From contig DYOW01000008.1 in NCBI GenBank assembly GCA_020720325.1, forward strand, positions 1-42,556: 42,556 nucleotides of DNA. Direction: 5' to 3'. Below are positions 1 to 9,364 of the stretch, piece after piece (the first letter of the stretch is position 1; every line of letters starts with the position of its first letter). The notes under the pieces were generated by a model, which worked only from the letters and a program-made list of their open reading frames with translations, was not told the origin of the DNA and ran no database searches. This DNA comes from Desulfobulbus propionicus. Lineage in GTDB: Bacteria; Desulfobacterota; Dissulfuribacteria; Dissulfuribacterales; DYOW01. Both the position numbers and the translations under genes were made by a program.

Positions 1-2
1 GC

Positions 3-80
3 TTTGCAAGCAAATGTTTGCGGGACAGCCTCCTCTCAGGTTATAAATACGAAGTTGAAGAATTTATAAAGTCAAAATAA
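3..80 (+). CDS. C-terminal end of a truncated upstream CDS (…FASKCLRDSLLSGYKYEVEEFIKSK*)
   Basis: Open frame from the window edge to a TAA at 78-80; protein-like composition, but too short to identify. Confidence 0.35.
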   Translation, partial: FASKCLRDSLLSGYKYEVEEFIKSK

Positions 81-259
81 TTGTGTTTTGAGGTCTCCCT
101 TCATATAAAAAATATCTTTAATGATGGAGAGGTGGATGAAAAAAGCAATTTGCAAAAAATGCATATTCCAAATTCAGATAAACATGTCTCATTTTATTCT
201 TTGGATGTGATTTTATCTGTTGGCTACAAAACAAATTCAAAGATAGCGTAAACCTATCT

Positions 260-1906
260 TTATTCATTGCTTATGTCAAGGGTCTCAATAAGTTTTTCAG
301 CCATTTCATCACCCTGAATCGCCTCGCTGTCAATTACAATGTCTGCGCCTGCTTTTAAAAGCTCAGGTATATAAAAACTGAAAACAGAACGGCAGATAAT
401 AATTATTTCATGGTTTAATGACCTTATAATTGCAATTCCCGTAAGCAGGGATTTCATATCGGGTGTGGTGATGATTATAGCCTTTGCCTTTTTTATTCCT
501 GCCATTTGTAAAAGGTCAGCAGAGGTCATATCCCCAAATATAAAAAAATGTGTCTCTTTTATATATGGACTATGAAAGGGATTCAGGTCAATTATAACAA
601 TTTCAGCGCCGACATTATCAAGGGCATCCACCACTTTTTTTCCCACTGGTCCATAACCAACAATTATATAATGCCCTTCCAAATCCATTTCTTCTCCATT
701 ATGTATGACATGGGACTCATCAAAAACTGACTTTAATTTTTTATGAAGCCTGTTTACAATCATTTCCGCAAACCTGAATGCATAAGGAAATATTATCATG
801 GTAATAACTATTGAAATAATAATGAGTTCAAACACATCATATTCTATTATCTGCTTATCCTTTCCAATACTTGCGACAACAAAGGCAAACTCGCTAACAC
901 TTAAAAGACAAAAAGTTGATAAAAATGAAGATTTAAAATTTCTTCTGAAAAATAAGACAATTAAAAATATAATTGTGAGCTTGATGACTAAGATAGTCAG
1001 GATAAATAAAATCGTATCCCAAAAATTTTTTATAAACCAGTTAAGATCTGCCATCATGCCAATAGATGTGAAAAAAATTACAAGAAAAATGGATTGTATC
1101 GGGACAATATCCCCTTTTAACTGGTGGGCAATGCGATTTTCTGCAATTAATAGACCTGCTATAAAGGACCCGAGAGTTGCGCTTAAACCAAATCTGTGTG
1201 CCAATAAAGCGCTACCCAAAGCAATTATTATGGCAAGTATAACTAAATGCTCCCTTGTCTGATAAAATCCCCGTTGCGACAGAATAAATCTTGAAATCAA
1301 ATAAAAAGAAAGCCAAATAGTTATTATTAGTAAGCATGTTTTTAAAAGTGTTATACCAAAAGACAAAATTAAAGACACAACACTGGCGCTGGCGGAAACG
1401 GAATTTAGGATAATTAAAAGAATTATCACTGCAATATCCTGCACAAGAAGAATGCCAACAGCAATTCTACCGTGCTGGCTGTCAATCTCACCCCTGTCAA
1501 TCAGAAATTTTAATACAGCGGCAGTGGAACTTAAAGCAATTGCAGAGCCAATTATCCATGATTCATTGATATTTTTATGCATGACAAAATGAAAGACAAA
1601 AATGCTTATTATAACAGTTAAAGAAATCTGGAATAATCCCTCTAAATATGGCTTTATTCCAAATGATTTTAACCTTTTGGGAGAAAATTCAAGTCCAAGC
1701 AAAAAAAGTAATAAAACAATCCCAATTTCTGATGTTTTGGAGGCTATATCGTCCTTAATAATTCCAAGACCAAAGGGACCAAATAATAATCCTATTAAAA
1801 GATAACCAATTAAAGCTGGGTGTCCGATACGCTGAAAAAAAATACCAGCAAGAAGGGACAGACCAAGCACACCAACAATTTCCTCAAGCGTTAACCAGAA
1901 TTCCAT
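260..1906 (-). CDS. CPA2-family monovalent cation/proton antiporter with C-terminal TrkA-N (NAD-binding) domain, KefB-like
   Basis: Many TM segments, typical CPA2 N-terminus (GLSLLAGIFFQRIGHPALIGYLLIGLLFGPFGL), then Rossmann motif HYIIVGYGPVGKKVVDAL. Confidence 0.9.
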   Translation of the reverse strand: MEFWLTLEEIVGVLGLSLLAGIFFQRIGHPALIGYLLIGLLFGPFGLGIIKDDIASKTSEIGIVLLLFLLGLEFSPKRLKSFGIKPYLEGLFQISLTVIISIFVFHFVMHKNINESWIIGSAIALSSTAAVLKFLIDRGEIDSQHGRIAVGILLVQDIAVIILLIILNSVSASASVVSLILSFGITLLKTCLLIITIWLSFYLISRFILSQRGFYQTREHLVILAIIIALGSALLAHRFGLSATLGSFIAGLLIAENRIAHQLKGDIVPIQSIFLVIFFTSIGMMADLNWFIKNFWDTILFILTILVIKLTIIFLIVLFFRRNFKSSFLSTFCLLSVSEFAFVVASIGKDKQIIEYDVFELIIISIVITMIIFPYAFRFAEMIVNRLHKKLKSVFDESHVIHNGEEMDLEGHYIIVGYGPVGKKVVDALDNVGAEIVIIDLNPFHSPYIKETHFFIFGDMTSADLLQMAGIKKAKAIIITTPDMKSLLTGIAIIRSLNHEIIIICRSVFSFYIPELLKAGADIVIDSEAIQGDEMAEKLIETLDISNE

Positions 1907-1922
1907 TATTTATTTTTCTCTA

Positions 1923-1950
1923 TTGACAAAATAAAATTATGTGTCATAAT
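1923..1950 (+). promoter_or_regulatory. sigma70-type promoter for tRNA-Phe
   Basis: TTGACA at 1923-1928, 16-nt spacer, CATAAT at 1945-1950, 23 bp upstream of the tRNA. Confidence 0.6.
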
Positions 1951-1973
1951 AACACCTTTATTTATAAGATGCT

Positions 1974-2049
1974 GCCGGGATAGCTCAGTCGGTAGAGCAG
2001 TGGACTGAAAATCCTCGTGTCGATGGTTCGATTCCGTCTCCCGGCACCA
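1974..2049 (+). tRNA. tRNA-Phe (GAA), 3' CCA encoded
   Basis: 76-nt cloverleaf: acceptor GCCGGGA/TCCCGGC, D arm GCTCAGTCGGTAGAGC, anticodon loop CTGAAAA, T loop TTCGATT, CCA. Confidence 0.95.
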
Positions 2050-2103
2050 AAAATTTTTAAAAAATATCTGTTAAATCCCAACCTAAATTAAATCACTGAA
2101 ATT

Positions 2104-2931
2104 TTACTGTCTCTCATTTTCCCTTATTTCTCCTGTTAATTGCTCTAAATACTTAGAAAGAGGATAAAAAGGCATCTGAAAAAAAGGCGCTGGATTAAAA
2201 ACTTCATCCTTAATATTGTAATTCATTATCTCTGTTTCTTTTAAGCTTATTGTTATTTCCAAAGGTATGCCGGTGAATTTAATATAAAAAAACTGCGGGT
2301 ATGGTGTGCCGTCACTTAACAAAATGTGCTCTGCATAAGTGACAATAACATCTTCTGACTCAATCCAAAGCGGCGCATTACTGTTGACATCAAGCCCTAA
2401 TATATCATTGGAATTTTTCATTTTTAAACATTTGCTGTTTGAAGGATAAGGAAGATTGCTCTTACATGGCATCAAAAGAGAAGGTTCGGTTGAACTCCAG
2501 GGAAGCAAAATATTTCTGATGCTGTCTGAGACCATCTTAAATCTCTTTTTATTTGGCAGCAAATCATCCTGCGCCATAACCATCACAACTTCATCTGAGG
2601 GTATTGCCAGAAGAAACTTGCCATTTAAATACAGGGCATCAAAAGCAGTTGTGTTAATGGGTGTAAAACCCGTTAAACGAAAGGCTATCTCCTCTTTGTT
2701 TCTCATCCAGTGCAAGATACCTTTTATCTTTGGCTCAGGCCTCCCGTTTATTGTTAAACCAATATAACATCTTGATTTTAATGAAGGAAGCGCTGTTGAT
2801 AGCTCTTCAATGGATTTGACTGTTTGCATTGAAATATCTGTTTTAGGAAACATTTCAGGGGGCTCAGGCTCAACATGAGCGCACGAAACACAAAAAATAA
2901 TCAAAAAAACAAATAGAAATAATTTTTGCAT
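2104..2931 (-). CDS. outer-membrane-type lipoprotein, LolA/LolB-fold-like (DUF4292-like)
   Basis: Lipobox-like signal MQKLFLFVFLIIFCVSC; beta-rich body (KGILHWMRNKEEIAFRLTGFTP) resembling LolB-type lipoproteins. Confidence 0.5.
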   Translation of the reverse strand: MQKLFLFVFLIIFCVSCAHVEPEPPEMFPKTDISMQTVKSIEELSTALPSLKSRCYIGLTINGRPEPKIKGILHWMRNKEEIAFRLTGFTPINTTAFDALYLNGKFLLAIPSDEVVMVMAQDDLLPNKKRFKMVSDSIRNILLPWSSTEPSLLMPCKSNLPYPSNSKCLKMKNSNDILGLDVNSNAPLWIESEDVIVTYAEHILLSDGTPYPQFFYIKFTGIPLEITISLKETEIMNYNIKDEVFNPAPFFQMPFYPLSKYLEQLTGEIRENERQ

Positions 2932-3054
2932 GTGAAACCTTTCAGGGTATAATTATATTTATTAATATAGTTTAAAAGTTATCTAATTTTAATATAAAAA
3001 ATTAATTTGGAAAATAAATTTTTAATTATAAACAAAATAATCAGACAGGACTAA

Positions 3055-3750
3055 ATGGCGCAAGAACATGATATAGGCAAAGCCCTTGCTTATCAGGTAA
3101 AACGCGAGATTGCCGAACGTTATTTTTCAGCGAGAAAGGCAATTGAGGATGATATTACTCTCTTGCACGATAAAATAAATGAAACCAGCGATTTTTTTGA
3201 GCTTGTTATTGCGTCTGATTTTTTAAGATTATATTCCATACTGGTAGAAAGGGATTTGATTGATAAATTTCTTGAAAAGCTTAATATAAACGAACCTCCC
3301 TTCTATGATGATTATATGATCCGCTCAAAAAATATAAAAAACCGTCTCCTTACAGGTTTTCAGGACAGGGGATGGACATCTTATGGCAAATTTCATAACA
3401 GGTTTAAGGACAGCTATATCAAATTATACGAAGATATTGTCAAATATAATGAAAAATTAAATGGATTAAAGGAATTTAATGATGTTGTCAGGGAAGAAGT
3501 GGCGCTTTTAAAAACCAAATTTTCCCTTGATGAAATGATGAGCTTTATGAGAGAGCTTGACAGGGATGATATGCCCGGTGTTATGGCTGAAAATATCTGT
3601 TACAGATCAGAGAGGCTTGAGGAATGTCTGGGTTTTATAGTTCCTGACGCGCAAACATATCTACACTTTTTTCCTTTACTTCCCCAATGGAAAGATTTAT
3701 CATTTGACATGGATTCAATATTAAAACCAGCATTTAATCTGCAAAAATAA
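3055..3750 (+). CDS. conserved-looking hypothetical protein, 231 aa, mostly helical
   Basis: Intact ORF just upstream of aroB on the same strand; no motif recognised. Confidence 0.7.
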   Translation: MAQEHDIGKALAYQVKREIAERYFSARKAIEDDITLLHDKINETSDFFELVIASDFLRLYSILVERDLIDKFLEKLNINEPPFYDDYMIRSKNIKNRLLTGFQDRGWTSYGKFHNRFKDSYIKLYEDIVKYNEKLNGLKEFNDVVREEVALLKTKFSLDEMMSFMRELDRDDMPGVMAENICYRSERLEECLGFIVPDAQTYLHFFPLLPQWKDLSFDMDSILKPAFNLQK

Positions 3751-3772
3751 ATTTTTTAATCAGAGGTTTTTC

Positions 3773-4882
3773 ATGAATTTTTTGTCAGATAACAATTTTG
3801 ATAAAATACACGTATTGCTAAAAGATAATCCCTACTACATTTATATTGGCTCAGGCATACTTACAGAAATACCTGTTTTTCTCAAAGACAGTTATAACTA
3901 TCCGCATTATGTTATTGTTACAGACGATATTGTCCGTCATCTTTTAGGCGAAGACCTGAAAAAGATACTGGATGAAAGTGGCGTAAACGCTGATATAATT
4001 AATTTTTCCAATGGTGAAACCTCGAAAAACCTCCAGACAGTTGAAACCCTTGCAAGGGATATGGTGCGACTTCGGGCTGACAGAAAATCCTGTATTATTG
4101 CTTTGGGAGGCGGTGTTGTAGGAGATGTCGCTGGTTTTCTTGCTTCAATTTATATGCGGGGCATACCTTTTATACAAATCCCAACCACACTTCTTGCTCA
4201 GGTTGACAGCTCTGTAGGTGGTAAAACAGGTGTTGACATACCGGAGGGAAAAAATCTTATTGGCACATTCTATCAGCCCAAAGCTGTTTTTATTGATATA
4301 GGTGTTTTGGGCACATTGCCTGTTTCCCAGATAAAAAACGGTATTGCAGAGGTGGTAAAATACGGCGTAATCAAAAGCCCTGAGCTATTTGAGCTTCTTG
4401 AAAATTATTCTGAACAAATTTTTAATCTAAATCCTGACATAATCACCCGTATTGTAAAAAAATCATGTGAGATAAAGGCTGATATTGTAATTAAAGATGA
4501 AAAAGAAGGAGATTTAAGACGCATATTAAATTTTGGTCACACACTTGGACATGCAATAGAGTCATTATCAAATTATGACATACAACATGGCGAGGCTATT
4601 TCCATTGGTATGTCATTAATCGGGAAAATTTCTGAAAAAATGGGAAAGACCAACCCACAGCTCTCTGAAAAACTTAGTAATCTTATAAACAAACTTGGTT
4701 TAACAACACTTATACCTAGTAATATAAACACAAATGATATAATAAATAGCATTAAGTCAGATAAAAAATCCCAGTCAGGAAAGATATTTTTTATTTTAAT
4801 GCAGGCAATCGGGGAGGTATTAATCTCAGATATGGTCCCAGAAAATCTTATAATAGAGGCAATTGAAGAGTTAAGGGGTTGA
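3773..4882 (+). CDS. aroB: 3-dehydroquinate synthase
   Basis: GGGVVGDVAGFLASIYMRGIPFIQIPTTLLAQVDSSVGGKTGVD, NFGHTLGHAIE. Confidence 0.96.
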   Translation: MNFLSDNNFDKIHVLLKDNPYYIYIGSGILTEIPVFLKDSYNYPHYVIVTDDIVRHLLGEDLKKILDESGVNADIINFSNGETSKNLQTVETLARDMVRLRADRKSCIIALGGGVVGDVAGFLASIYMRGIPFIQIPTTLLAQVDSSVGGKTGVDIPEGKNLIGTFYQPKAVFIDIGVLGTLPVSQIKNGIAEVVKYGVIKSPELFELLENYSEQIFNLNPDIITRIVKKSCEIKADIVIKDEKEGDLRRILNFGHTLGHAIESLSNYDIQHGEAISIGMSLIGKISEKMGKTNPQLSEKLSNLINKLGLTTLIPSNINTNDIINSIKSDKKSQSGKIFFILMQAIGEVLISDMVPENLIIEAIEELRG

Positions 4883-4885
4883 TGC

Positions 4886-5440
4886 CTAAAAAAATACCTC
4901 TGTTAAATCCACTGAAAGTCCATTTAAGACCTCAGACTCGATTGCGCCTTCTTTTTCAACCTCTTTAATAAGTTTATATCTTCCGTTTTCGTTTTTGTAT
5001 ATTTCAATGGATTTGATTTCAGGGTCAACAATCCAGTATTCAGGAATGCCTGCGTTTTCATAAATTTTAAACTTTTTTCTGAGGTCATAGTAGGCATTTT
5101 CAGAGGAAAGGATTTCAATAACCACATCCGGAGCCCCCACTATTCTCTTTTCCTTTATTATATCAAGCCTTTCTTTTTTTATTATTAAAAGATCAGGCTG
5201 TACAATGGTTGTTTCATTAAGCTCAACATCAATTGGGGAATCATAAATTTTACCAAAATCATGCTGTTTTAACCAGTTATAAATGATTATTTCAAGATTT
5301 CTTGATACGTCCTGATGAAAAGGCACGGGCGCTGGGGTCATAATAAGTTTTCCTCCTATTAACTGATAGGGAGCTCCTTCAGGAAGAAGGTCATAGTCTT
5401 TACCTGTAAAAAAATCTTTTTGAAAAATTATTTGTTCCAT
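4886..5440 (-). CDS. Uma2-family (DUF820, PD-(D/E)XK-type) protein, copy 1
   Basis: YQLIGGKLIMTPAPVPFHQDVSRNL, VQPDLLIIKKER, PDVVIEILSSENAYYDLRKKFKIYENAGIPEYWIVDPE are typical Uma2 motifs. Confidence 0.88.
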   Translation of the reverse strand: MEQIIFQKDFFTGKDYDLLPEGAPYQLIGGKLIMTPAPVPFHQDVSRNLEIIIYNWLKQHDFGKIYDSPIDVELNETTIVQPDLLIIKKERLDIIKEKRIVGAPDVVIEILSSENAYYDLRKKFKIYENAGIPEYWIVDPEIKSIEIYKNENGRYKLIKEVEKEGAIESEVLNGLSVDLTEVFF

Positions 5441-5464
5441 TTCAATAAACTAAGTAATTAATTA

Positions 5465-6016
5465 TTAAAATACCTCTGTTAAATCCACTGAAAGTCCGTT
5501 TAAGACCTCAGACTCGATTGTGCCTTCTTTTTCAACCTCTTTAATAAGTTTATATCTTCCGTTCTCGTTTCTGTATATTTCAATAGATTTTATCTCAGGG
5601 TCAACAATCCAGTATTCGGGAATGCCTGCGTTTTCATAAATCTTAAATTTTTTCCTGAGGTCATAATATGCATTTTCAGAGGAAAGTATCTCAATAACCA
5701 CATCAGGCGAGCCAACAATCCTTTTTTCCTTTATTATATCCAATCTCTCTTTTTTTATAACAAGAAGGTCTGGCTGAACAATGGTTGTTTCATTAAGCTC
5801 AACATCAATTGGGGAATCATAAATTTTACCAAAATCATGCTGTTTTAACCAGTTATAAATGATTATTTCAAGATTTCTTGATACGTCCTGATGAAAAGGC
5901 ACGGGCGCTGGGGTCATAATAAGTTTTCCTCCTATTAACTGATAGGGAGCTCCTTCAGGAAGAAGATCGTAAACTTCCCTTGTAAAAAATTCTTTTTGAC
6001 TGATTATTTGTTCCAT
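5465..6016 (-). CDS. Uma2-family protein, copy 2 (start MEQII at 6016; the ORF-track start at 6055 looks too long)
   Basis: Nearly identical to the 4886-5440 product from MEQII onward. Confidence 0.86.
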   Translation of the reverse strand: MEQIISQKEFFTREVYDLLPEGAPYQLIGGKLIMTPAPVPFHQDVSRNLEIIIYNWLKQHDFGKIYDSPIDVELNETTIVQPDLLVIKKERLDIIKEKRIVGSPDVVIEILSSENAYYDLRKKFKIYENAGIPEYWIVDPEIKSIEIYRNENGRYKLIKEVEKEGTIESEVLNGLSVDLTEVF

Positions 6017-6044
6017 TTCAAGGAGTTCTAATTTGTGCATAAAT

Positions 6045-9011
6045 TTAACGGTCAATAAGTGTCCATGCTGCGTTTATACCAAGCAATCTATCAAGGTCTC
6101 CTGCTTCATCCACTGTGATTACATTACTGTAATTTACAGAAGAAAGTGCGGCAGGAACAGCACATCCGTTATCTGTATAAATATTTACGGGTGTTTGATC
6201 TGTTCTGTTCACATTAAAGTCTTGATTATTGGTTCTTTGGGTACAATTGGTGTATCGCCCTCCCTGTATATAATAAGTATTTAAAGGTCCTCTTTGGTTT
6301 CTAACTACATATGTATTCCACCTGCCCACAACAATATTATAATTTCTTGTGACTGCTTGCTGGGGAGTACAACTGTCTCTTAAAGTAACGGCAGTATTAT
6401 AGCCTGCAGCATTAATTGTTGTTGCTCTTCCTGTGATAGCGCCAGTAGTGGCATTAAGGGTTAATCCAGGAGGATTTCCTGTCCATGACCATGTAAATGG
6501 AGAAAGACCGCCGCTTGCTTGAAGTGTTGTGGTCGTATAATTTGATTGTGTGCTTGCATTAGAGATCCAGGCAGTATTAATTGCCATAGCCGGGCAAACT
6601 CCTGAAGATACATACGCCCTTGTTGAACAGGAAGCATTTCCGTACACATTTGAAATATTTAACTGAAAATCTGTATCACTGGCTAAGTTGGCAGAAGCAC
6701 AGGTGCCGGAATAAGAATTATTGAAGTTAGCGCATCCGCCGCTTACAGGGCTAAATGTTCCGTCAGCAGGACCGTTTGCAATAGACCAAACAAGAGTTGT
6801 GGAGTGTCCCGTAGCAACAGGGTTTGGATTAGCCACAAGCACGCAGCTTGGCGGAGGAGGTGTAGGTGGTGGCTGCTCCTGAACAAAAACCGTCTTACTA
6901 CAGGAAGAAGTTCCGTTAGCATTGGTGGCTGTAATTAAAAAATCTGTTGAACTTGTAAGGTTCGCTGTATTGCAATTACCACCGTTTGAACCAGCAAAAT
7001 TTGTACAGGAGCCGCTTGTGGGATTAAACGCAACATTTGCCGGTCCATTGGTTATTGTCCATGTCAACTGAGTTGGAGTATTATATGATAATGTGCTTGG
7101 ATCTGCCTGCAAAGTGCATAAAAGTCCTCCGGGAGTTGCGACATATACCTTGGTTTTACATTTGCTGAATCCAACAACATTTCTGACAATTATTTCATAT
7201 TCTGTTGTGCTTGTAATATTATCAGATTGACAAGTTCCTGAAAAAGCGTTCACAAAGGGCGAACAATTTACAGGCGCCGGAACTGGCATTGTAAAATTCC
7301 CTTCAGCAGGGCCATTTGAAATAGTCCAGCCTAAATAGGTTTTTTCACCTTTATTAACAGGATTTGGACTGGCCTGAAGCACACATTGTGGATTATAAAT
7401 TGGCACACCAGTTGTGTCGGCATATACCAATACCTTACAGGCGCCAGCGCCATTAGAATTGTTTACAGTAAGCTGAAAATCAGTATCTGCTGATATATTA
7501 TTTGTCCTGCATGTTCCTGAGCTTAAATTTGTAAAATTACTGCATGAACCGCTTGAAGGAACAAAATTTCCGCTTGCAGGACCATTTGTTATTGACCATA
7601 TAAGGCTTGTTGGATTGCCTGAAGGAACAGGATTCGGATCCGCGCTTATGGTGCAGGTAGGCGCATTACCCGGAGGAACCCCAACATAAACTGTTGCAGA
7701 ACATGTATTGGTATTATTGCCGTCATCAACGGATAGAATAAATGTAGTATTGCTGTTTATTATTCCTGTGCTGCATGAACCGCCATTTGAACCTGAAAAA
7801 GAATTGCAACCGCCAGAACCTGGAGAAAATGTTCCGTCAGCAGGGCCTCCGTTAATTGACCATGTTAAATCAACATGATTGGCAGAAGAGATGGAGGCGG
7901 GGTTTGCGGTAAGTGTGCAGTTTAATAATTTATCATTTTGAGAGGGATAAATAGTTATAGACAAAGTTTTATTGTAAGCATCACTTTTGGCGTCAGTTGC
8001 CCTTAATGTAAAATTATACGTGCCTGGGGTTGTTGGAGTTCCGGATATGCCACCACCCACCAAGTTTAATCCTGTGGGCAGGCTACCACTGACTACTGAC
8101 CAAGTATAAGGAGCAAGACCACCTGTGGCGCTTAAAGTCGTGCTTGGATAAGCTTGATTTACAGTGCCATAAGATAAAAATTCTGAGGTGATTCTGGGCT
8201 TATTTGGATTTATTGTTATTACAAGACTTTTGGTAGTTAGCCTTATAGGCGTGTCTGAATCCTGGGCTTGTATTGTAAAATTATAACTGCCAGGACTTGT
8301 TGGAGTTCCCGAGATACTTGCGCCGGCTAAATTAAGTCCTGAAGGCAGGCTTCCGGCGCTTACTGCCCATGTATAAGCAGGCGTCCCATCGGTTGCCTCA
8401 AGAGTTGTGGTTGGATAAACTTCCTCTTCTGTTCCAACCGGCAAAGAATCTGTCACAATCCTGAAGGCATTACAGTTATTTTGCCTTAACTGATTAATAT
8501 CGGTAAAACGGTAAATATCATCATATTCCGAATCTGGTTTTGTTGCGCAGGCGCCTTTGTGAGCCGGTGAAAAAATCTGAAAAGGAGTTGCTGTGCCTGT
8601 TTCATTACACCGGTTCTCTCCTTGAGCAAAAATAATAAAAGTAGCGCTTTTTGTTGTCACTGTTCCGGTGCTATTATCATCAATTGTAAAAGGAACTGCA
8701 GTGTTAGTGCAAAAATTACCAGCTGTATAGCCTGCCACCGGATAATAAAACAGATTAGAATTTTGTGAATCCGTTGTTTTTACGCCAAGCGCATTAAATT
8801 CTGCAGTAGTAGGCAGCCTCTTGTTATTAATTGCAAAACCAATAATTGCTTCGTATGCTTTATTAACAATCTCCCTTGTCTCAATCATCTTTGAACGCTT
8901 GGTGAGAATACCCATAAGGCTTGCGCCTGTGCCAAGAAGCAAGCCCACAATAACGAGGACGATTGCCATTTCCACAAGGGTAAAACCTGATTTTTTTATA
9001 GATAGTCTCAA
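6045..9011 (-). CDS. large prepilin/pseudopilin-like protein with Ig-like (He_PIG-type) domains and five four-cysteine repeats
   Basis: Type IV prepilin leader …RLSIKKSG|FTLVEMAIVLVIVGLLLGTG; TTG start at 9011 preceded on the minus strand by AGGGGTG; internal repeats GSLPSGLNL..ISGTPTSPGSYNFT and C.L.A.PNP…W.I.NGPA. Confidence 0.85.
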   Translation of the reverse strand: MRLSIKKSGFTLVEMAIVLVIVGLLLGTGASLMGILTKRSKMIETREIVNKAYEAIIGFAINNKRLPTTAEFNALGVKTTDSQNSNLFYYPVAGYTAGNFCTNTAVPFTIDDNSTGTVTTKSATFIIFAQGENRCNETGTATPFQIFSPAHKGACATKPDSEYDDIYRFTDINQLRQNNCNAFRIVTDSLPVGTEEEVYPTTTLEATDGTPAYTWAVSAGSLPSGLNLAGASISGTPTSPGSYNFTIQAQDSDTPIRLTTKSLVITINPNKPRITSEFLSYGTVNQAYPSTTLSATGGLAPYTWSVVSGSLPTGLNLVGGGISGTPTTPGTYNFTLRATDAKSDAYNKTLSITIYPSQNDKLLNCTLTANPASISSANHVDLTWSINGGPADGTFSPGSGGCNSFSGSNGGSCSTGIINSNTTFILSVDDGNNTNTCSATVYVGVPPGNAPTCTISADPNPVPSGNPTSLIWSITNGPASGNFVPSSGSCSNFTNLSSGTCRTNNISADTDFQLTVNNSNGAGACKVLVYADTTGVPIYNPQCVLQASPNPVNKGEKTYLGWTISNGPAEGNFTMPVPAPVNCSPFVNAFSGTCQSDNITSTTEYEIIVRNVVGFSKCKTKVYVATPGGLLCTLQADPSTLSYNTPTQLTWTITNGPANVAFNPTSGSCTNFAGSNGGNCNTANLTSSTDFLITATNANGTSSCSKTVFVQEQPPPTPPPPSCVLVANPNPVATGHSTTLVWSIANGPADGTFSPVSGGCANFNNSYSGTCASANLASDTDFQLNISNVYGNASCSTRAYVSSGVCPAMAINTAWISNASTQSNYTTTTLQASGGLSPFTWSWTGNPPGLTLNATTGAITGRATTINAAGYNTAVTLRDSCTPQQAVTRNYNIVVGRWNTYVVRNQRGPLNTYYIQGGRYTNCTQRTNNQDFNVNRTDQTPVNIYTDNGCAVPAALSSVNYSNVITVDEAGDLDRLLGINAAWTLIDR
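6609..7919 (-). repeat. five degenerate ~80-90-aa four-cysteine repeats within the prepilin-like CDS
   Basis: Units begin CTLTANP, CTISADP, CVLQASP, CTLQADP, CVLVANP; each has (T/I)W.I.NGPA, two more Cys around (S)GTC/GGC, and a final C...(V/A)YV-like end. Confidence 0.85.
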
Positions 9012-9089
9012 AAATACACCCCTAACACAAGCTATTTTATTTATTCTATCAATATTAATTATAATAAAAAAATTCAATAAAACAATAAA

Positions 9090-9156
9090 AAATATTTTAA
9101 TCCTCTTTGCTGCTCTTTTTCGGTCTTTTGCCTTCCTCAAGCATCTTTTTTCTTAA
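9090..9156 (-). repeat. displaced copy of the typA 3' end (partial typA duplication)
   Basis: 63 of 67 positions identical to 9841-9907 (offset 751); in the typA frame it reads …[17 protein letters not shown] against authentic …[17 protein letters not shown]. Confidence 0.9.
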
Positions 9157-9364
9157 AAAGCCATTCCTCTTCTGTTATTCCAGCCTGTTTTAAAAGCCTT
9201 CTTAAAAATCCAACGTCTATATCTGGCTCATGCTTATTGGGAATTACAAAAAGAAGGTTTCCTTTTTTCATCTTAGGATGTTTTCCTCCATAAAAGGGAC
9301 CTTCAAAACCAAGTTCTTTCAATCTGGAAACAAATCGCTCCCAGCTTACCGGAGATAGTTTCAT
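9137..9364 (-). CDS. hicA: HicA-family toxin (type II toxin-antitoxin)
   Basis: SWERFVSRLKELGFEGPFYGGKHPKMKKGNLLFVIPNKHE..IDVGFLRRLLKQAGITEEEW is a typical HicA layout with the catalytic-type His. Confidence 0.87.
   Translation of the reverse strand: MKLSPVSWERFVSRLKELGFEGPFYGGKHPKMKKGNLLFVIPNKHEPDIDVGFLRRLLKQAGITEEEWLFKKKDA

Noticed and set aside
2001-2020. Possible U-U mismatch in the anticodon stem (GUGGA/UCCUC) of tRNA-Phe
   Set aside because: The rest of the cloverleaf is intact and I recall the same arm from other bacterial tRNA-Phe genes; not treated as evidence of a defective tRNA.
6609-7919. Regularly spaced repeats that might suggest a CRISPR-like array
   Set aside because: Repeats are ~260 bp, in frame, degenerate at DNA level and encode protein repeats; no short identical repeats with unique spacers.
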